64,000 nucleotides of DNA from Pseudomonas fragi. Its GTDB lineage: Bacteria > Pseudomonadota > Gammaproteobacteria > Pseudomonadales > Pseudomonadaceae. The stretch lies in assembly GCF_025426255.1 (NCBI RefSeq), contig NZ_CP104861.1:1860001-1924000 (forward strand), given 5' to 3'. Below, in pieces: positions 9,573-18,574 of the stretch (position 1 is the stretch's first letter; every line of letters starts with the position of its first letter). Under the pieces are notes generated by a model. The model was not told the origin of the DNA and searched no databases. It worked only from the letters and a program-made list of their open reading frames with translations. A program made the position numbers and the translations under genes.

Positions 9573-10025
9573 ATGAGCAACGCATTTTCCATGGCGCCAC
9601 TGTTCCGTAATTCTGTCGGCTTTGACCGTTTTAGTGATTTGTTTGAAACCGCTTTGCGCAACGACTCGAGCGGCGGCTACCCACCTTACAACGTTGAAAA
9701 ACGTGGTGAAGACAGCTATCGCATCGTGGTTGCAGCAGCAGGCTTCCAGCAAGATGATCTGGACCTGCAAGTAGAGAAGGGCGTGCTGACCGTGAGCGGC
9801 AGCAAACGTGAAAGCATGAGCGATGAAGGTGTGACCTTCTTGCATCAGGGCATTGCACAGCGGGCCTTTAAATTGTCCTTCCGTCTCGACGATCATATCG
9901 AGATCAAAGGCGCCAACCTGAGTAATGGCTTGTTGAGCATTGACTTGCAACGGGTGGTGCCGGAAGAGGCAAAAGCCAAACGCATCCCGATTAATGGGGA
10001 TTCGCAGCCTGCTCTGCAACACTAA
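9573..10025 (+). CDS. ibpA: Small heat-shock protein, Hsp20/IbpA family
   Basis: A 150-residue alpha-crystallin-type holdase that binds unfolding proteins under heat stress. The alpha-crystallin domain spans about residues 35-130, from PPYNVEKRGEDSYRI to the GLLSIDLQR strand. The N terminus (MSNAFSMAPLFRNSVGFDRF) resembles IbpA, and a short tail with an IPI motif (KRIPINGD) follows, as used for oligomer contacts. Expression is probably doubly heat-controlled, by the sigma-32 promoter and the RNA thermometer in its leader. A terminator follows. Confidence 0.93.
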   Translation: MSNAFSMAPLFRNSVGFDRFSDLFETALRNDSSGGYPPYNVEKRGEDSYRIVVAAAGFQQDDLDLQVEKGVLTVSGSKRESMSDEGVTFLHQGIAQRAFKLSFRLDDHIEIKGANLSNGLLSIDLQRVVPEEAKAKRIPINGDSQPALQH

Positions 10026-10043
10026 TCTGAGCACGCGCTAGCC

Positions 10044-10072
10044 AAGAACCCCGTCTTTGTGGCGGGGTTCTT
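10044..10072 (+). terminator. Rho-independent terminator after hsp20
   Basis: AAGAACCCCG / CGGGGTTCTT, a 10-bp stem with a 9-nt loop, 18 nt after the hsp20 stop codon. The T tract is weak. Confidence 0.7.
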
Positions 10073-10160
10073 GCTATCCGGGTGTTCGTGGCGGGCAGTA
10101 CGCAGGCATTTGTCCCCGATCTCTCCCCGGGGCAAGTGCCTGCATTTTATCCGCAATCCG

Positions 10161-11099
10161 TCACTTGGCAGGCTGACCTGCTGTCAGTTGGTGTTTTTGC
10201 AGATTCTTGTCAGCTTTGTAGCGCAAGGCTACATCGGGCACGCTGCCGCTTTTGCCGGTTTCCAGCCAGTTACGGATCCGCCCTGCGTCGGCGAAGTGGG
10301 TGTATTTGCCAAAGGCATCCAGAATAACCAGCGAAACCGGGCGACCGCCCATTTCAGTCACCAGCACCAAACAATGACCAGCCTGATTGGTAAAGCCGGT
10401 TTTGGTGATCTTGATATTCCACTTGTCCTTGTTCACCAGATGGTCGGTGTTATGGAAACCCAGGGTGTAGTTGGGTTTGCGAAATGCCACGGTTTTTTCC
10501 TTGGTGGTGCTCAACTGGCTGAGCATCGGGTAATGCCGAGCGGCGGCCAGCAACTTGCTCAGGTCACGTGCGGTAGACACGTTGTGAATCGACAAACCGG
10601 TCGGCTCTACGTAATGGGTACTCATCATGCCCAGGCTCTTGGCCTTGGCATTCATCGCTGCGATAAATGCCACATAACCGCCCGGATAGTGATGGGCCAG
10701 GCTTGCTGCGGCGCGGTTTTCCGATGACATCAAGGTGATCAGCATCATTTCGTGACGCGACAGCTCACTGCCCAGTTTGACCCGGGAGAACACGCCTTTC
10801 ATTTCCGGGGTGTCGCTGATGTTCACCGAAATGTACTCATCCATCGACTGCTTGGCGTCCAGTACCACCATGGCGGTCATCAGTTTGGTCACTGAGGCGA
10901 TAGGAACGATGGCGTCGGGGTTGCTGGCAAAAATGACCTTGTTGGTTTGCAGATCGATCAGCATCGCACTGCCTGAGGCGATATGCAGTTGTGAGGTATC
11001 CCTTGGGGCCGAAGTGCTTTCAGCCGCTGCGGCGATTGAAGAAGCACTGGTGCCTGCCAGAACGAAACACAGGCTTAAAATAGAAAGATGAATTTTCAC
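10161..11099 (-). CDS. pbpG: D-alanyl-D-alanine endopeptidase (penicillin-binding protein 7/8 type)
   Basis: A 312-residue periplasmic low-molecular-weight PBP that cleaves peptidoglycan cross-links. All three penicillin-binding motifs are present: SVTK with the nucleophilic Ser, SEN (SSENRAAA) and KTG ([12 protein letters not shown]). An N-terminal signal peptide ([16 protein letters not shown]) starts from the GTG at 11099. The frame is open up to 11156, but the GTG gives a standard signal sequence; this start is a judgement, since no strong Shine-Dalgarno is seen for either. It converges on hsp20. Confidence 0.9.
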   Translation of the reverse strand: MKIHLSILSLCFVLAGTSASSIAAAAESTSAPRDTSQLHIASGSAMLIDLQTNKVIFASNPDAIVPIASVTKLMTAMVVLDAKQSMDEYISVNISDTPEMKGVFSRVKLGSELSRHEMMLITLMSSENRAAASLAHHYPGGYVAFIAAMNAKAKSLGMMSTHYVEPTGLSIHNVSTARDLSKLLAAARHYPMLSQLSTTKEKTVAFRKPNYTLGFHNTDHLVNKDKWNIKITKTGFTNQAGHCLVLVTEMGGRPVSLVILDAFGKYTHFADAGRIRNWLETGKSGSVPDVALRYKADKNLQKHQLTAGQPAK

Positions 11100-11418
11100 G
11101 CAGAATGACTCAAAAAGGGTTGGGAAATACCGGGTTGTAACGGCCTTTACACACATGACGTTACATTTTGTGAGTATGGATCAATAGCGGCAGAAATGCC
11201 TGATTTTGCTGGGGTTTGCGCAATAAACAGGTTTTTTACCGGTGCTTTGCTGTTCATGCAGCGCCCGGCGCCGAAATTAGCAGTTGGATGCTGTGCGCAA
11301 GCTGAACAGGACTTAAAGATTGCTGGCTGACCTGCGGCCGCTGAGGGCTTGCCTTCACATGCTTGCAGGCGGCGCAATTGTGTAAAATGCCGGCCCCTGA
11401 AATTGACCGGCCGGCCCG

Positions 11419-12360
11419 ATGACTCCTGAAGCGTTAACCACCTTGCACCTGCACTTATTGACTGCTCTGCAGACTGCACCCAGCGAAACCCGGCGTTTGT
11501 TCCACGGGCGCGGACGGTGCTGGCCGGGGCTTGAGCAGTTGACGGTGGACTGGCTACAAGGCGTGGTACTGGTCTCGCTGTTCAAGGAGCCGGAGGCTGA
11601 ACCTCTGGATGCCTTGAAGCAATTGCTGCTGAGCATCGCCCAATCGCCGGAGTGGCAAGCCAGCGGCGCGCATACGCTGGTGCTGCAACATCGCTACACG
11701 CTGCAGAGCGACACCGAATGGCTGGTGGGCGAGGCGATTGATGAGTGCACGCTGACTGAAGGCGGATTGAGTTATCGAGTGGATCTGGGTCGCAAGCAGA
11801 ACAACGGCCTGTTTCTGGACATGCGCTATGGTCGTGACTGGGTACGGGCCAACGCCGAGGGCAAGCGGGTATTGAATCTGTTCGCCTACACCTGCGGTTT
11901 TTCAGTGGCAGCGATAGAGGGCGGGGCACAGCATGTGGTCAACCTCGATATGTCCCGTGCGGCGTTGAGCCGTGGGCGTGACAACCATCGCTTGAACGGG
12001 CATGACATGAGCAAGGTGACGTTTCTGGGTCATGACCTGTTCAAATCCTGGGGCAAGGTAAAAAGCACCGGCCCTTACGATCTGGTGATCATCGACCCGC
12101 CGTCGTTCCAGAAGGGCAGTTTTCTGTTGACCAAGGATTACCAGCGCGTGGTGCGGCGTTTGCCGGAGTTGCTCAGCGAAAACGGCACGGTGCTGGCCTG
12201 TATGAACGATCCTGCACTGGGTTCGGGCTTTTTGATTGATGGCGTGACCCAGGATGCGCCGAGCCTGCACTTTGTTCAGCGTCTGGACAACCCGCCGGAG
12301 TTCCCGGATGCCGACGTCGAGTGTGGCCTCAAGGCGCTGGTGTTCAAGCAGGGCGTTTGA
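11419..12360 (+). CDS. Class I SAM-dependent methyltransferase, RlmI/RlmK C-terminal-like
   Basis: A 313-residue methyltransferase. The SAM-binding motif I is VLNLFAYTCGFSVAA (near nt 11870-11910) and the catalytic loop is DPPSFQKGSF (near 12095), as in the rRNA methyltransferases of the RlmI/RlmK group and in their free-standing Pseudomonas homologues. There is no PUA domain at the N terminus, so it is not a full RlmI. The likely substrate is rRNA, but this is inferred from the family. The ATG at 11419 lacks a clear Shine-Dalgarno. Monocistronic. Confidence 0.8.
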   Translation: MTPEALTTLHLHLLTALQTAPSETRRLFHGRGRCWPGLEQLTVDWLQGVVLVSLFKEPEAEPLDALKQLLLSIAQSPEWQASGAHTLVLQHRYTLQSDTEWLVGEAIDECTLTEGGLSYRVDLGRKQNNGLFLDMRYGRDWVRANAEGKRVLNLFAYTCGFSVAAIEGGAQHVVNLDMSRAALSRGRDNHRLNGHDMSKVTFLGHDLFKSWGKVKSTGPYDLVIIDPPSFQKGSFLLTKDYQRVVRRLPELLSENGTVLACMNDPALGSGFLIDGVTQDAPSLHFVQRLDNPPEFPDADVECGLKALVFKQGV

Positions 12361-12365
12361 CGGGC

Positions 12366-12395
12366 AAAAAAAAGCCCGCGGGGGAGGGTGCGGGC
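12366..12395 (-). terminator. Rho-independent terminator for dps
   Basis: Read on the minus strand: GCCCGC, loop, GCGGGC, then eight Ts (an A run at 12366-12373 on the plus strand). A second, 10-bp hairpin, GCGCGGCGAA / TTCGCCGCGC, lies at 12421-12447. Confidence 0.8.
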
Positions 12396-12492
12396 CAAGG
12401 GTTCATTGAATGAGCAATGAGCGCGGCGAATATACCCTTCGCCGCGCTTATGGAAGATGAAACAAAATTCATCGACTCAAACAGGAATCGCA

Positions 12493-12576
12493 CTGTAGCC
12501 GCTGCCGGAGGCTGCGATCGAGGGCGGAGCCCTGGCAAACCGGTCTTAGCCTCGCAGCTCTCCTCAGCGGCTACAG
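12493..12576. repeat. REP pair (ctgtagccgctgcc type)
   Basis: CTGTAGCCGCTGCCGGAGGCTG at the left and CAGCGGCTACAG at the right form an inverted pair of the same REP class as at 7009-7101. It lies just beyond the dps stop. Confidence 0.72.
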
Positions 12577-12585
12577 AATTTTGGG

Positions 12586-13104
12586 TTACTTGGTGCGCGA
12601 CGACTCAAACAGGAACCACACGCGGCGTTCTGCTTCGTCGATCCAATTTTCCAGCAGGCTGGTGGTGGCCACGTCTCCGAGTTCGGAGCACATGTCGTGG
12701 GTCTCACGCATGTAGGCGGCCAGCTGGATATTGTCTTCGCGCAGCTCTGCCAGCATGTCTTCGGGGGTTACGAAGTCGGCATCGTTATCCAGCAGGCGCT
12801 GCAGTTTCTTGATATGGCCGATGGAGCGAAGGGTGGTACGCCCCAGTTTGCGCACGCGTTCGGCAATAGCGTCGGTGGTGGCGTAGATTTGATCGGCTTG
12901 CTCGTCCAGCAGCAGATGGAAGTCACGGAAATGCGGGCCGGACATATGCCAGTGGAAGTTCTTGGTTTTCATGTAAATGGCGAAAGTGTCAGCCAGCAGT
13001 GCATTTACTTCTGCCGCAATGTTGATACAGGCTTTTTCGCTTAGTGCCGTAGGTGTCCGCAGATCGGCCTTTCTGCTTTCCTTGGCGGATTTCAGGTCTG
13101 ACAT
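12586..13104 (-). CDS. dps: Dps-family ferritin-like DNA-protection protein
   Basis: A 172-residue Dps/miniferritin that binds DNA non-specifically and oxidises Fe2+ with H2O2. The ferroxidase motif is FHWHMSGPHFRDFHLLLDEQ (about residues 49-68), which supplies His, Asp and Glu ligands at the dimer interface. The N-terminal stretch MSDLKSAKESRKADLR is Lys/Arg rich and suits DNA binding. The start at 13104 is chosen because GAGGA lies just upstream; the frame stays open further upstream without conservation. Confidence 0.92.
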   Translation of the reverse strand: MSDLKSAKESRKADLRTPTALSEKACINIAAEVNALLADTFAIYMKTKNFHWHMSGPHFRDFHLLLDEQADQIYATTDAIAERVRKLGRTTLRSIGHIKKLQRLLDNDADFVTPEDMLAELREDNIQLAAYMRETHDMCSELGDVATTSLLENWIDEAERRVWFLFESSRTK

Positions 13105-13299
13105 GGTGGTTCCTCGTGGCAGCGGTGGATGGGCAACAACGCAACTTGAATGCGCCTGACTAAAGACCAGGATCAGACTCTCGTCAAACGCGCCGGGCCT
13201 TTTCAAGCAGGCCGCGTAAAGTTTTGAGGGGCGCAGAGCAAGATCGTTCAAGACTTTATTCACGCAAGTTGCGACCCTTTGCCGCTGCTTACTGCCGGA

Positions 13300-14004
13300 A
13301 TGTTTCTGATGCGTGATTCCCTTGCTCGAACCGCGTTTTTTCGCGGCACCATAGCCTGCCTTCCGTTGACGCTGGCGTGCGCGCCCTGGGGGTTGTTGGC
13401 CGGCTCCACGGCGATTGATGCGCAGTTAACGCCTGCACAAAGTCAGGGGCTGTCGCTGTTTGTGTTTGCCGGTGCGGCGCAACTGGTCGCGATCGGCATG
13501 ATCAAGGGTGGCGCCAGTGCGATCTCGATTCTGGTAACGACCTTGCTGCTGACCTCGCAGCACTTGCTCTATGCGATGCATCTGCGACCGCTGGTATCGC
13601 CGTTGCAACCCAAGTGGCGATTCGGGCTGGGCTTTTTGCTGACCGATGAGTTCTTTGCCCTGGTCAGCCCGTTTGACCAGAAGACATTCAATCGCTGGTA
13701 TGCGCTGGGCGTAGGGCTGTGCATGTACGTGGGCTGGAATATTTTCACCCTTCTGGGCGTGGTGCTGGGCAAGAGCATTCCGGGGCTGGATCAACTGGGG
13801 CTGGAATTCTCGATTGCCGCGACCTTTATCGCGTTAATCACGCCCATCGTGCGCACTGTCCCGACGATTGTCTGCGTGGCGGTCTCGTTGTTGACCGTTG
13901 TGCTGTTCAGTTACTGGCAGTGGGAGTCGGCCATTGTGCTGGCAGGGTTGGCGGGCATGGTTGCAGGCTATCTGTGCAAGCGTCTGGGAGGGTACTGGGC
14001 ATGA
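13300..14004 (+). CDS. azlC: AzlC family branched-chain amino acid exporter, large subunit
   Basis: A 234-residue polytopic membrane protein of the AzlC/YgaZ family, which pairs with a small AzlD subunit to export branched-chain amino acids. The early segment FRGTIACLPLTLACAPWGLLAG and the following FAGAAQL motif are typical. Several hydrophobic helices follow. The first ATG at 13300 was taken; the ATG at 13309 is also possible. Its stop overlaps the azlD start (ATGA at 14001-14004), so the two are translationally coupled. Confidence 0.88.
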   Translation: MFLMRDSLARTAFFRGTIACLPLTLACAPWGLLAGSTAIDAQLTPAQSQGLSLFVFAGAAQLVAIGMIKGGASAISILVTTLLLTSQHLLYAMHLRPLVSPLQPKWRFGLGFLLTDEFFALVSPFDQKTFNRWYALGVGLCMYVGWNIFTLLGVVLGKSIPGLDQLGLEFSIAATFIALITPIVRTVPTIVCVAVSLLTVVLFSYWQWESAIVLAGLAGMVAGYLCKRLGGYWA

Positions 14005-14312
14005 TCTGGACGATTATTGGCGGGATGACGCTGATTCTGTTTTTCAACCGCTACCTGTTTCTGGAGCCGCGGTTGCCGATTCGCTTGAATCGCGGGGTCA
14101 AGGAGTTCCTGGGCTTTGCAGTGCCGGGAATGCTGACGGCGATCTGCGGGCCGATCATCTTCGTCAAGGATCACGGGCTCGACTTGAGCCTGAGCAACCC
14201 ATACCTGTTGGCCGGGTTGTGCGCCATAGGTCTGATGCTTTGGCGACGCAACGTATTGCTCAGTGTCGCGTTGAGTGTCGCGTTGTTTTATCTGTTTCGC
14301 TGGTGGCTTTGA
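14001..14312 (+). CDS. azlD: AzlD family branched-chain amino acid exporter, small subunit
   Basis: A 103-residue protein with about four hydrophobic helices, starting MIWTIIGGMTLILFFNRYLF. It overlaps azlC by 4 nt, the usual arrangement of this two-component exporter. A longer frame extends upstream inside azlC, but the coupled ATG is the natural start. Its 3' end overlaps a convergent small gene. Confidence 0.87.
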   Translation: MIWTIIGGMTLILFFNRYLFLEPRLPIRLNRGVKEFLGFAVPGMLTAICGPIIFVKDHGLDLSLSNPYLLAGLCAIGLMLWRRNVLLSVALSVALFYLFRWWL

Positions 14313-14454
14313 GTTGTGCCGCAGCGCGCGAGGTAAAGGGGCCGCTGACGGCAACGCCGTCACTGACCACATACCAGCACGCCAACAGGCCGTCGGCGCG
14401 AAGTGGGGCCGGTACGGCACTGCCGATGACTGACATGACATGAATCGTGGGCAT
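14260..14454 (-). CDS. Small conserved-looking protein of unknown function (64 aa)
   Basis: A 64-residue ORF beginning MPTIHVMSVIGSAVPAPLRA. It has a near-perfect Shine-Dalgarno (AAGGAGG) 5-6 nt before the ATG at 14454, which is the main reason to accept it. The middle reads like a compact beta-rich fold (LLACWYVVSDGVAVSGPFTSRAAA); the tail is charged and His rich. The last 53 nt overlap the end of azlD on the other strand. No family recognised. Confidence 0.68.
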   Translation of the reverse strand: MPTIHVMSVIGSAVPAPLRADGLLACWYVVSDGVAVSGPFTSRAAAQLKATSETDKTTRHSTRH

Positions 14455-14549
14455 AAAAACCTCCTTCAAACAATGTCGCTACCTTACGGCCCGGGCCGCT
14501 GCGCAAGAAATCATTGCGCGTGATAGTCGTCATTGATGGCGGTGAGGTG

Positions 14550-14744
14550 TCAGTCAACCACCAGATCGAGCATGTGCATGACTTCCTGATCGCTCAACAA
14601 CCCTTCGCGGACAAGGTGCTGGGTCAATAGAGAAACCAGCTTGGCGGTACGATGGCCTTCGAGCTGCTTGAGCTCGGTCAGGGTGTTGTAAACCTTGCTG
14701 GAGGTGCATAGCCCGACGATATGATGCGGGTTTTGTGTAGGCAT
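14550..14744 (-). CDS. Small cytoplasmic protein of unknown function (64 aa)
   Basis: A 64-residue soluble ORF starting MPTQNPHHIVGLCTSSKVYN and predicted to be mostly helical (LTELKQLEGHRTAKLVSLLTQHLVREGLL). AAGGACG lies just before the ATG at 14744. It lies upstream of the 64-residue gene at 14260-14454 on the same strand (95 nt apart), so the two may share a transcript. No family recognised; the codon use and ribosome binding site suggest it is real. Confidence 0.65.
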   Translation of the reverse strand: MPTQNPHHIVGLCTSSKVYNTLTELKQLEGHRTAKLVSLLTQHLVREGLLSDQEVMHMLDLVVD

Positions 14745-14903
14745 AAAGGTCGTCCTTGTTTTTATGATTGTGCCGATGATCGAGCAGATTACGCTCCATA
14801 ATGCCGTACTTGGGGCCAGTACGGTGTCTCATCCGCGACATTCACATTGTCTATTAGGACCCGTCGGCAGCTGAAAAAGCCTGCCGGTTTGCGCGCACCG
14901 GTA

Positions 14904-15254
14904 TCACCAGCGTGGCGGGCCGTAATAACCACGTGGCGGGCCGTAGTACACCGGGTGTGGCCGGCCGTAGTAACCCTGATAGTAGACGGGCTGAGGTGGC
15001 TGTACATACACCGGTTGCGGTTGGTAATACACCGGCGGTGCCTGTACGTAGACCGGTTGCGGTTGGGCATAGACCGGTTGTTGAACGTAAACCGGACGCG
15101 GTTCCTGGCCTGCTATGACTGAACCCACAACCGCAGCGCCGACTACCGCGCCAAAAAGGACAGGGCCGGCACCCCAGCCGCCATGGGCGGATGCCTGACC
15201 CGCTACAGCCAGTGCGCCGATAAGCAAAGCCACTTTGGGGATGGTACGCATCAT
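14904..15254 (-). CDS. Exported Pro/Tyr/Gln-rich repeat protein
   Basis: A 116-residue protein with a clear signal peptide ending AGQASA, a hydrophobic glycine-zipper-like segment (GPVLFGAVVGAAVVGSVIAG, about residues 30-49), then tandem degenerate units of the type PVYVQ / PVYYQP (about 55-95) and a C-terminal GYYGPPR pair. This suggests a surface or periplasmic protein of low-complexity structure. Function unknown. The second Met, one codon downstream, is an equally good start. Confidence 0.72.
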   Translation of the reverse strand: MMRTIPKVALLIGALAVAGQASAHGGWGAGPVLFGAVVGAAVVGSVIAGQEPRPVYVQQPVYAQPQPVYVQAPPVYYQPQPVYVQPPQPVYYQGYYGRPHPVYYGPPRGYYGPPRW

Positions 15255-15487
15255 GACGATTCCTCGAATTCCAGCCCCGACGTTTCGGTCTGCACCAGAC
15301 CACAGATAATCGCGGGGATAACCTTAAGACAGTGCTTTTTTAAAAAACTGCGAAGCGTTTTGGTAAATTTTGTGTAAGGTCTGGCAGGCGCTGAGACGTT
15401 TCAGCGCAAGCGACCGCAATATGATCCAACAAATTTCTCGGTACGGCGTGTGCCGTCCATCTAAAAGCATTCAGCAAGGAGATGATC

Positions 15488-16306
15488 ATGCAAATGAATC
15501 CGAATAAAGACACCCAGCTGTGCATATCGCTGTCGGGTCGGCCGGGTAACTTCGGACTGCGTTTTCATAATCATCTATACGAACAGCTGGGCCTGAACTT
15601 TTACTACAAGGCTTTCAGCAGCAAGGACCTTACGGGCGCCGTAACGGGTATCCGGGCCCTGGGGATTCGTGGTTGCGGGGTATCGATGCCTTTCAAGGAG
15701 GCGTGTATTGCGCTGGTGGATGAGCTGGATGCATCGGCCCAAGCCATTGCGTCGATCAACACCATCGTCAACACGGACGGCCACCTCAAGGCCTACAACA
15801 CTGACTACATCGCTATTGCGCAACTGCTGGCCAGCCATAAAGTCGCCCAGGACACCACCTTTGCCCTGCGTGGCAGCGGCGGCATGGCCAAGGCGGTGGC
15901 TTCGGCGTTGCGTGATGGCGGCTATCGCAATGGGCTGATCGTGGCGCGTAACGAGGCGACAGGGGCCGCACTGGCGGCAAGCTGCGGTTATGAGTGGCAG
16001 CCGGAGCTGGCTGCACAGCGGCCACAGATGCTGATCAACGTGACGCCGGTGGGCATGGCGGGCGGCGCTGAGGCGGATGATCTGGCCTTTGAAGCGGATG
16101 CCATTGATCGTGCCGATATCGTCTTCGATGTGGTGGCGATCCCGGTTGAAACGCCATTGATCATTCGTGGTCGTGCCCAGGGCAAACAGGTGATCACGGG
16201 GCTTGAGGTTATTGCGATTCAGGCGCTCGAGCAGTTTGTGCTGTACACCGGTGTCCGGCCTACAACGGAGCAGTTCCAGGCTGCGGTGGCATTTGCCCGT
16301 AGTTGA
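15488..16306 (+). CDS. Shikimate 5-dehydrogenase-like protein (AroE/SdhL family)
   Basis: A 272-residue AroE-family dehydrogenase. It has the N-terminal substrate part (LSGRPGNFGLRFHNHLYEQ, VSMPFKE with the catalytic Lys, INTIVN, YNTDY) and an NAD(P)-binding domain with RGSGGMAKAV. It resembles the shikimate-dehydrogenase-like group rather than the biosynthetic AroE, whose glycine loop is normally GAGG(A/S). AAGGAG lies 6 nt before the ATG at 15488; the ATG at 15482 is too close to it. No shikimate pathway genes are nearby, and a second, different AroE-like gene lies at 42900-43730. Confidence 0.82.
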   Translation: MQMNPNKDTQLCISLSGRPGNFGLRFHNHLYEQLGLNFYYKAFSSKDLTGAVTGIRALGIRGCGVSMPFKEACIALVDELDASAQAIASINTIVNTDGHLKAYNTDYIAIAQLLASHKVAQDTTFALRGSGGMAKAVASALRDGGYRNGLIVARNEATGAALAASCGYEWQPELAAQRPQMLINVTPVGMAGGAEADDLAFEADAIDRADIVFDVVAIPVETPLIIRGRAQGKQVITGLEVIAIQALEQFVLYTGVRPTTEQFQAAVAFARS

Positions 16307-16344
16307 TTGCAGTGTCGGGCGAGTTGCCTCGCCCGATATCGGCT

Positions 16345-17016
16345 TTACTCCAGCTCTGCCAGACGCGCTTCCAGAGCGGCAATGCGCGCCTCAAGAGCTT
16401 CAAAACGCTCCAGCGAGACCCCGGAACCACTGCTGCGTTCTGCGGGTTGCTGGCGCGCGGCCATAATCACTTCGATATCTGCCGGATCGCCCAGTGCATG
16501 GGTATAGCGGTCCTCGCGCTGGCCGCTCTGGCGTGGCAATAACAGCGCCAGGTCCCGGGCAATCAAGCGTTCGAGCTGGTGCTGCACTTGCTCGATGTCT
16601 TCGAAGTCGTGCATGCGGGAGCTGCGGGTCAATAGCTCGTTCAGGGTTTGCGGACCGCGCAGAAACAGCAATCCCAGCAGCACTACTTGTGCAGGCACCA
16701 GCTCCAGCGCCTTGTCGACTTTATGTTCCCAGCGATCGGCACGGCTGCCCATGACCAGTCGGGTAAAGCCGCGGCCTTCCAGTGCGCGCAGGCTTTGCCC
16801 GACTTGCCCTTGTGTAAGGCTCATCACCGGTTCGCGACTGGTCTTCTGATTGCAGGCCAGTACCAGTGCGTTGAGCGTCAAGGGATAGGTTTCAGGGTTG
16901 GTGGTCTGTTTCTCGATCAACGAGCCGAGGATGCGGATCTCGGTGCTGTTGAGCTGAGGCCCTGCATCAGACTCGATCTGCGTGCTTTGTGGGAACTGAC
17001 TCGCGGGGACTTCCAT
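16345..17016 (-). CDS. YceH family (DUF480) protein
   Basis: A 223-residue protein with two winged-helix-like domains typical of DUF480: [30 protein letters not shown] in the first third and [14 protein letters not shown] in the second. The C terminus ends in a heptad-rich coiled coil ([22 protein letters not shown]). The start at 17016 follows GGAGAAGA; upstream codons lack conservation. Function is not established for the family. The spacer to the next minus-strand gene contains a REP palindrome. Confidence 0.85.
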   Translation of the reverse strand: MEVPASQFPQSTQIESDAGPQLNSTEIRILGSLIEKQTTNPETYPLTLNALVLACNQKTSREPVMSLTQGQVGQSLRALEGRGFTRLVMGSRADRWEHKVDKALELVPAQVVLLGLLFLRGPQTLNELLTRSSRMHDFEDIEQVQHQLERLIARDLALLLPRQSGQREDRYTHALGDPADIEVIMAARQQPAERSSGSGVSLERFEALEARIAALEARLAELE

Positions 17017-17098
17017 TTTCTTCTCCAATTTGAGCAACCGTTGCCAGCAACCATTGTGGAGTCTTTTGCGCGGTAGAGCGACAGCCATGTAACCCCCG

Positions 17099-17128
17099 CT
17101 GTGGGAGCGAGCCTGCTTGCTCCCACAG
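17099..17128. repeat. REP-type palindrome (ctgtgggagc class)
   Basis: Inverted repeat CTGTGGGAGC ... GCTCCCACAG with an 10-nt centre, lying between yceH and an MFS gene. Similar units occur at 19093, 25082 and 38684. Confidence 0.75.
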
Positions 17129-17146
17129 GTTGTTTCTTATTGTCTG

Positions 17147-18463
17147 TCAGCGATTGACCAGCTTGGCAGGCAGGGCAATCACCAGCAGGCTGCTCAGTAG
17201 CAGGCAGCAGGCGAAAAACCACAGCGCACCGGAGCCGCTGCCCGTCACGTCGATGGCGATGCCCATCAGCGAGTTGCTCACCAGTCCGGCGATATTGGCC
17301 AGCGAGCAGGCGAGGGCAAACCCTGTTGCGGCTGCACGGCCCTTGAGAAAGGTCGCCGGTAAACTGAAAAACACCGGTACAGCGCCAATGATCGCGGCCG
17401 ATGCAATGGCAAACAGCGCCACGGTTGCCACAACGTTATGGCTGAAGAAGGTGCTGCCAGCCATGGCGGCCGCGCCGACCAGAAAAGGCACGATGATATG
17501 CCAGCGCCGCTCGCGATGACGGTCGGAGCTGGCCCCAATCATCAGCATGCCGATCAGGGCTGCGGCGCTGGGCAGAGCCGTCAATACGCCAATATGGAAG
17601 TTGTCGGCGACTCCCGCATTGCGAATGAAAGTGGGCATCCAGAAGGCCATCGCATAGGCGCTGAGCAGGATGGAGAAGTCGATCCCGCCGAGCATCCACA
17701 CCTTCAGGTTAAAAAAACCGTCGCGAAAGCTGTGCTTGCTGTTTTTGCCTTCGACGTCATCTTTGCGCAGCTCGTTTTCAAGCAACTCTTTTTCTTTGGT
17801 ATTCAGCCATTTGGCGCTGTGATGGCTATTGGGTAGGGCCCAGAACGTCAGAATCCCGAGCAATACGCTGGGGATCGCCTCGATGATAAACAGCCATTGC
17901 CAGCCCCTGAGCCCGGCCGTGTTGTCGAAAGCACCCATGATCCAGCCCGACAGCGGCCCGCCGATCACACTGGAAAGCGGCATGCCGATCATGAACAGGG
18001 CGATGATGCGTCCCCGTCGCTGCGTCGGGAACCAGGTGGTCAGGTAATACAGCACGCCCGGCAGAAACCCGGCTTCGGCCGCGCCCAGCAAGAAGCGCAC
18101 GATGTAGAACTGGGCCGGGGTGGTGACCAGCATGGTGCAGGCCGAGAGCAGGCCCCAGGTGATCATGATCCGGGCAATCCAGACCTTGGCGCCGACCTTT
18201 TCCAGGACCAGATTGCTCGGCACCTCGAAAATGATATAGCCGACGAAAAACAACCCTGCGCCCAAGCCGAAGGCGGTTTCACTGAACTGCAGGTCGCCGA
18301 GCATTTGCAGCTTGGCGAAGCCGATGTTGATCCGGTCCAGATAGGCGGCCAGATAACAGAAGCAAAGGAAGGGGATGAGTTTCCAGGTGATCTTGCGATA
18401 GAGCACCTGGACCGGGTCTTCCATTGCCATGACTGGAGGTGTACCAAAACTTGCAGAAGGCAT
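17147..18463 (-). CDS. MFS transporter, anion:cation symporter (ACS) family
   Basis: A 438-residue permease with the ACS-family opening YRKITWKLIPFLCFCYLAAYLDRINIGFAK and about 12 hydrophobic helices. Members take up organic acids such as tartrate, galactonate, phthalate or hydroxyphenylacetate; the substrate cannot be told here. The frame is open far upstream to 19201, but only the part from about 18463 reads as MFS sequence. The ATG at 18463 was chosen; MAMEDPV (18430) or the ATG at 18502 are alternatives. The neighbouring gene is divergent. Confidence 0.85.
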   Translation of the reverse strand: MPSASFGTPPVMAMEDPVQVLYRKITWKLIPFLCFCYLAAYLDRINIGFAKLQMLGDLQFSETAFGLGAGLFFVGYIIFEVPSNLVLEKVGAKVWIARIMITWGLLSACTMLVTTPAQFYIVRFLLGAAEAGFLPGVLYYLTTWFPTQRRGRIIALFMIGMPLSSVIGGPLSGWIMGAFDNTAGLRGWQWLFIIEAIPSVLLGILTFWALPNSHHSAKWLNTKEKELLENELRKDDVEGKNSKHSFRDGFFNLKVWMLGGIDFSILLSAYAMAFWMPTFIRNAGVADNFHIGVLTALPSAAALIGMLMIGASSDRHRERRWHIIVPFLVGAAAMAGSTFFSHNVVATVALFAIASAAIIGAVPVFFSLPATFLKGRAAATGFALACSLANIAGLVSNSLMGIAIDVTGSGSGALWFFACCLLLSSLLVIALPAKLVNR

Positions 18464-18574
18464 GCGTGTTATTCCGGCAGTGACCTTAAGGTTGATCTTC
18501 ATACGCCACAAGAGGACAGGCGTGTCTATAATCGCCGCACATTCAATTCCCGCCCACAGACTGTCGAGACTTTC

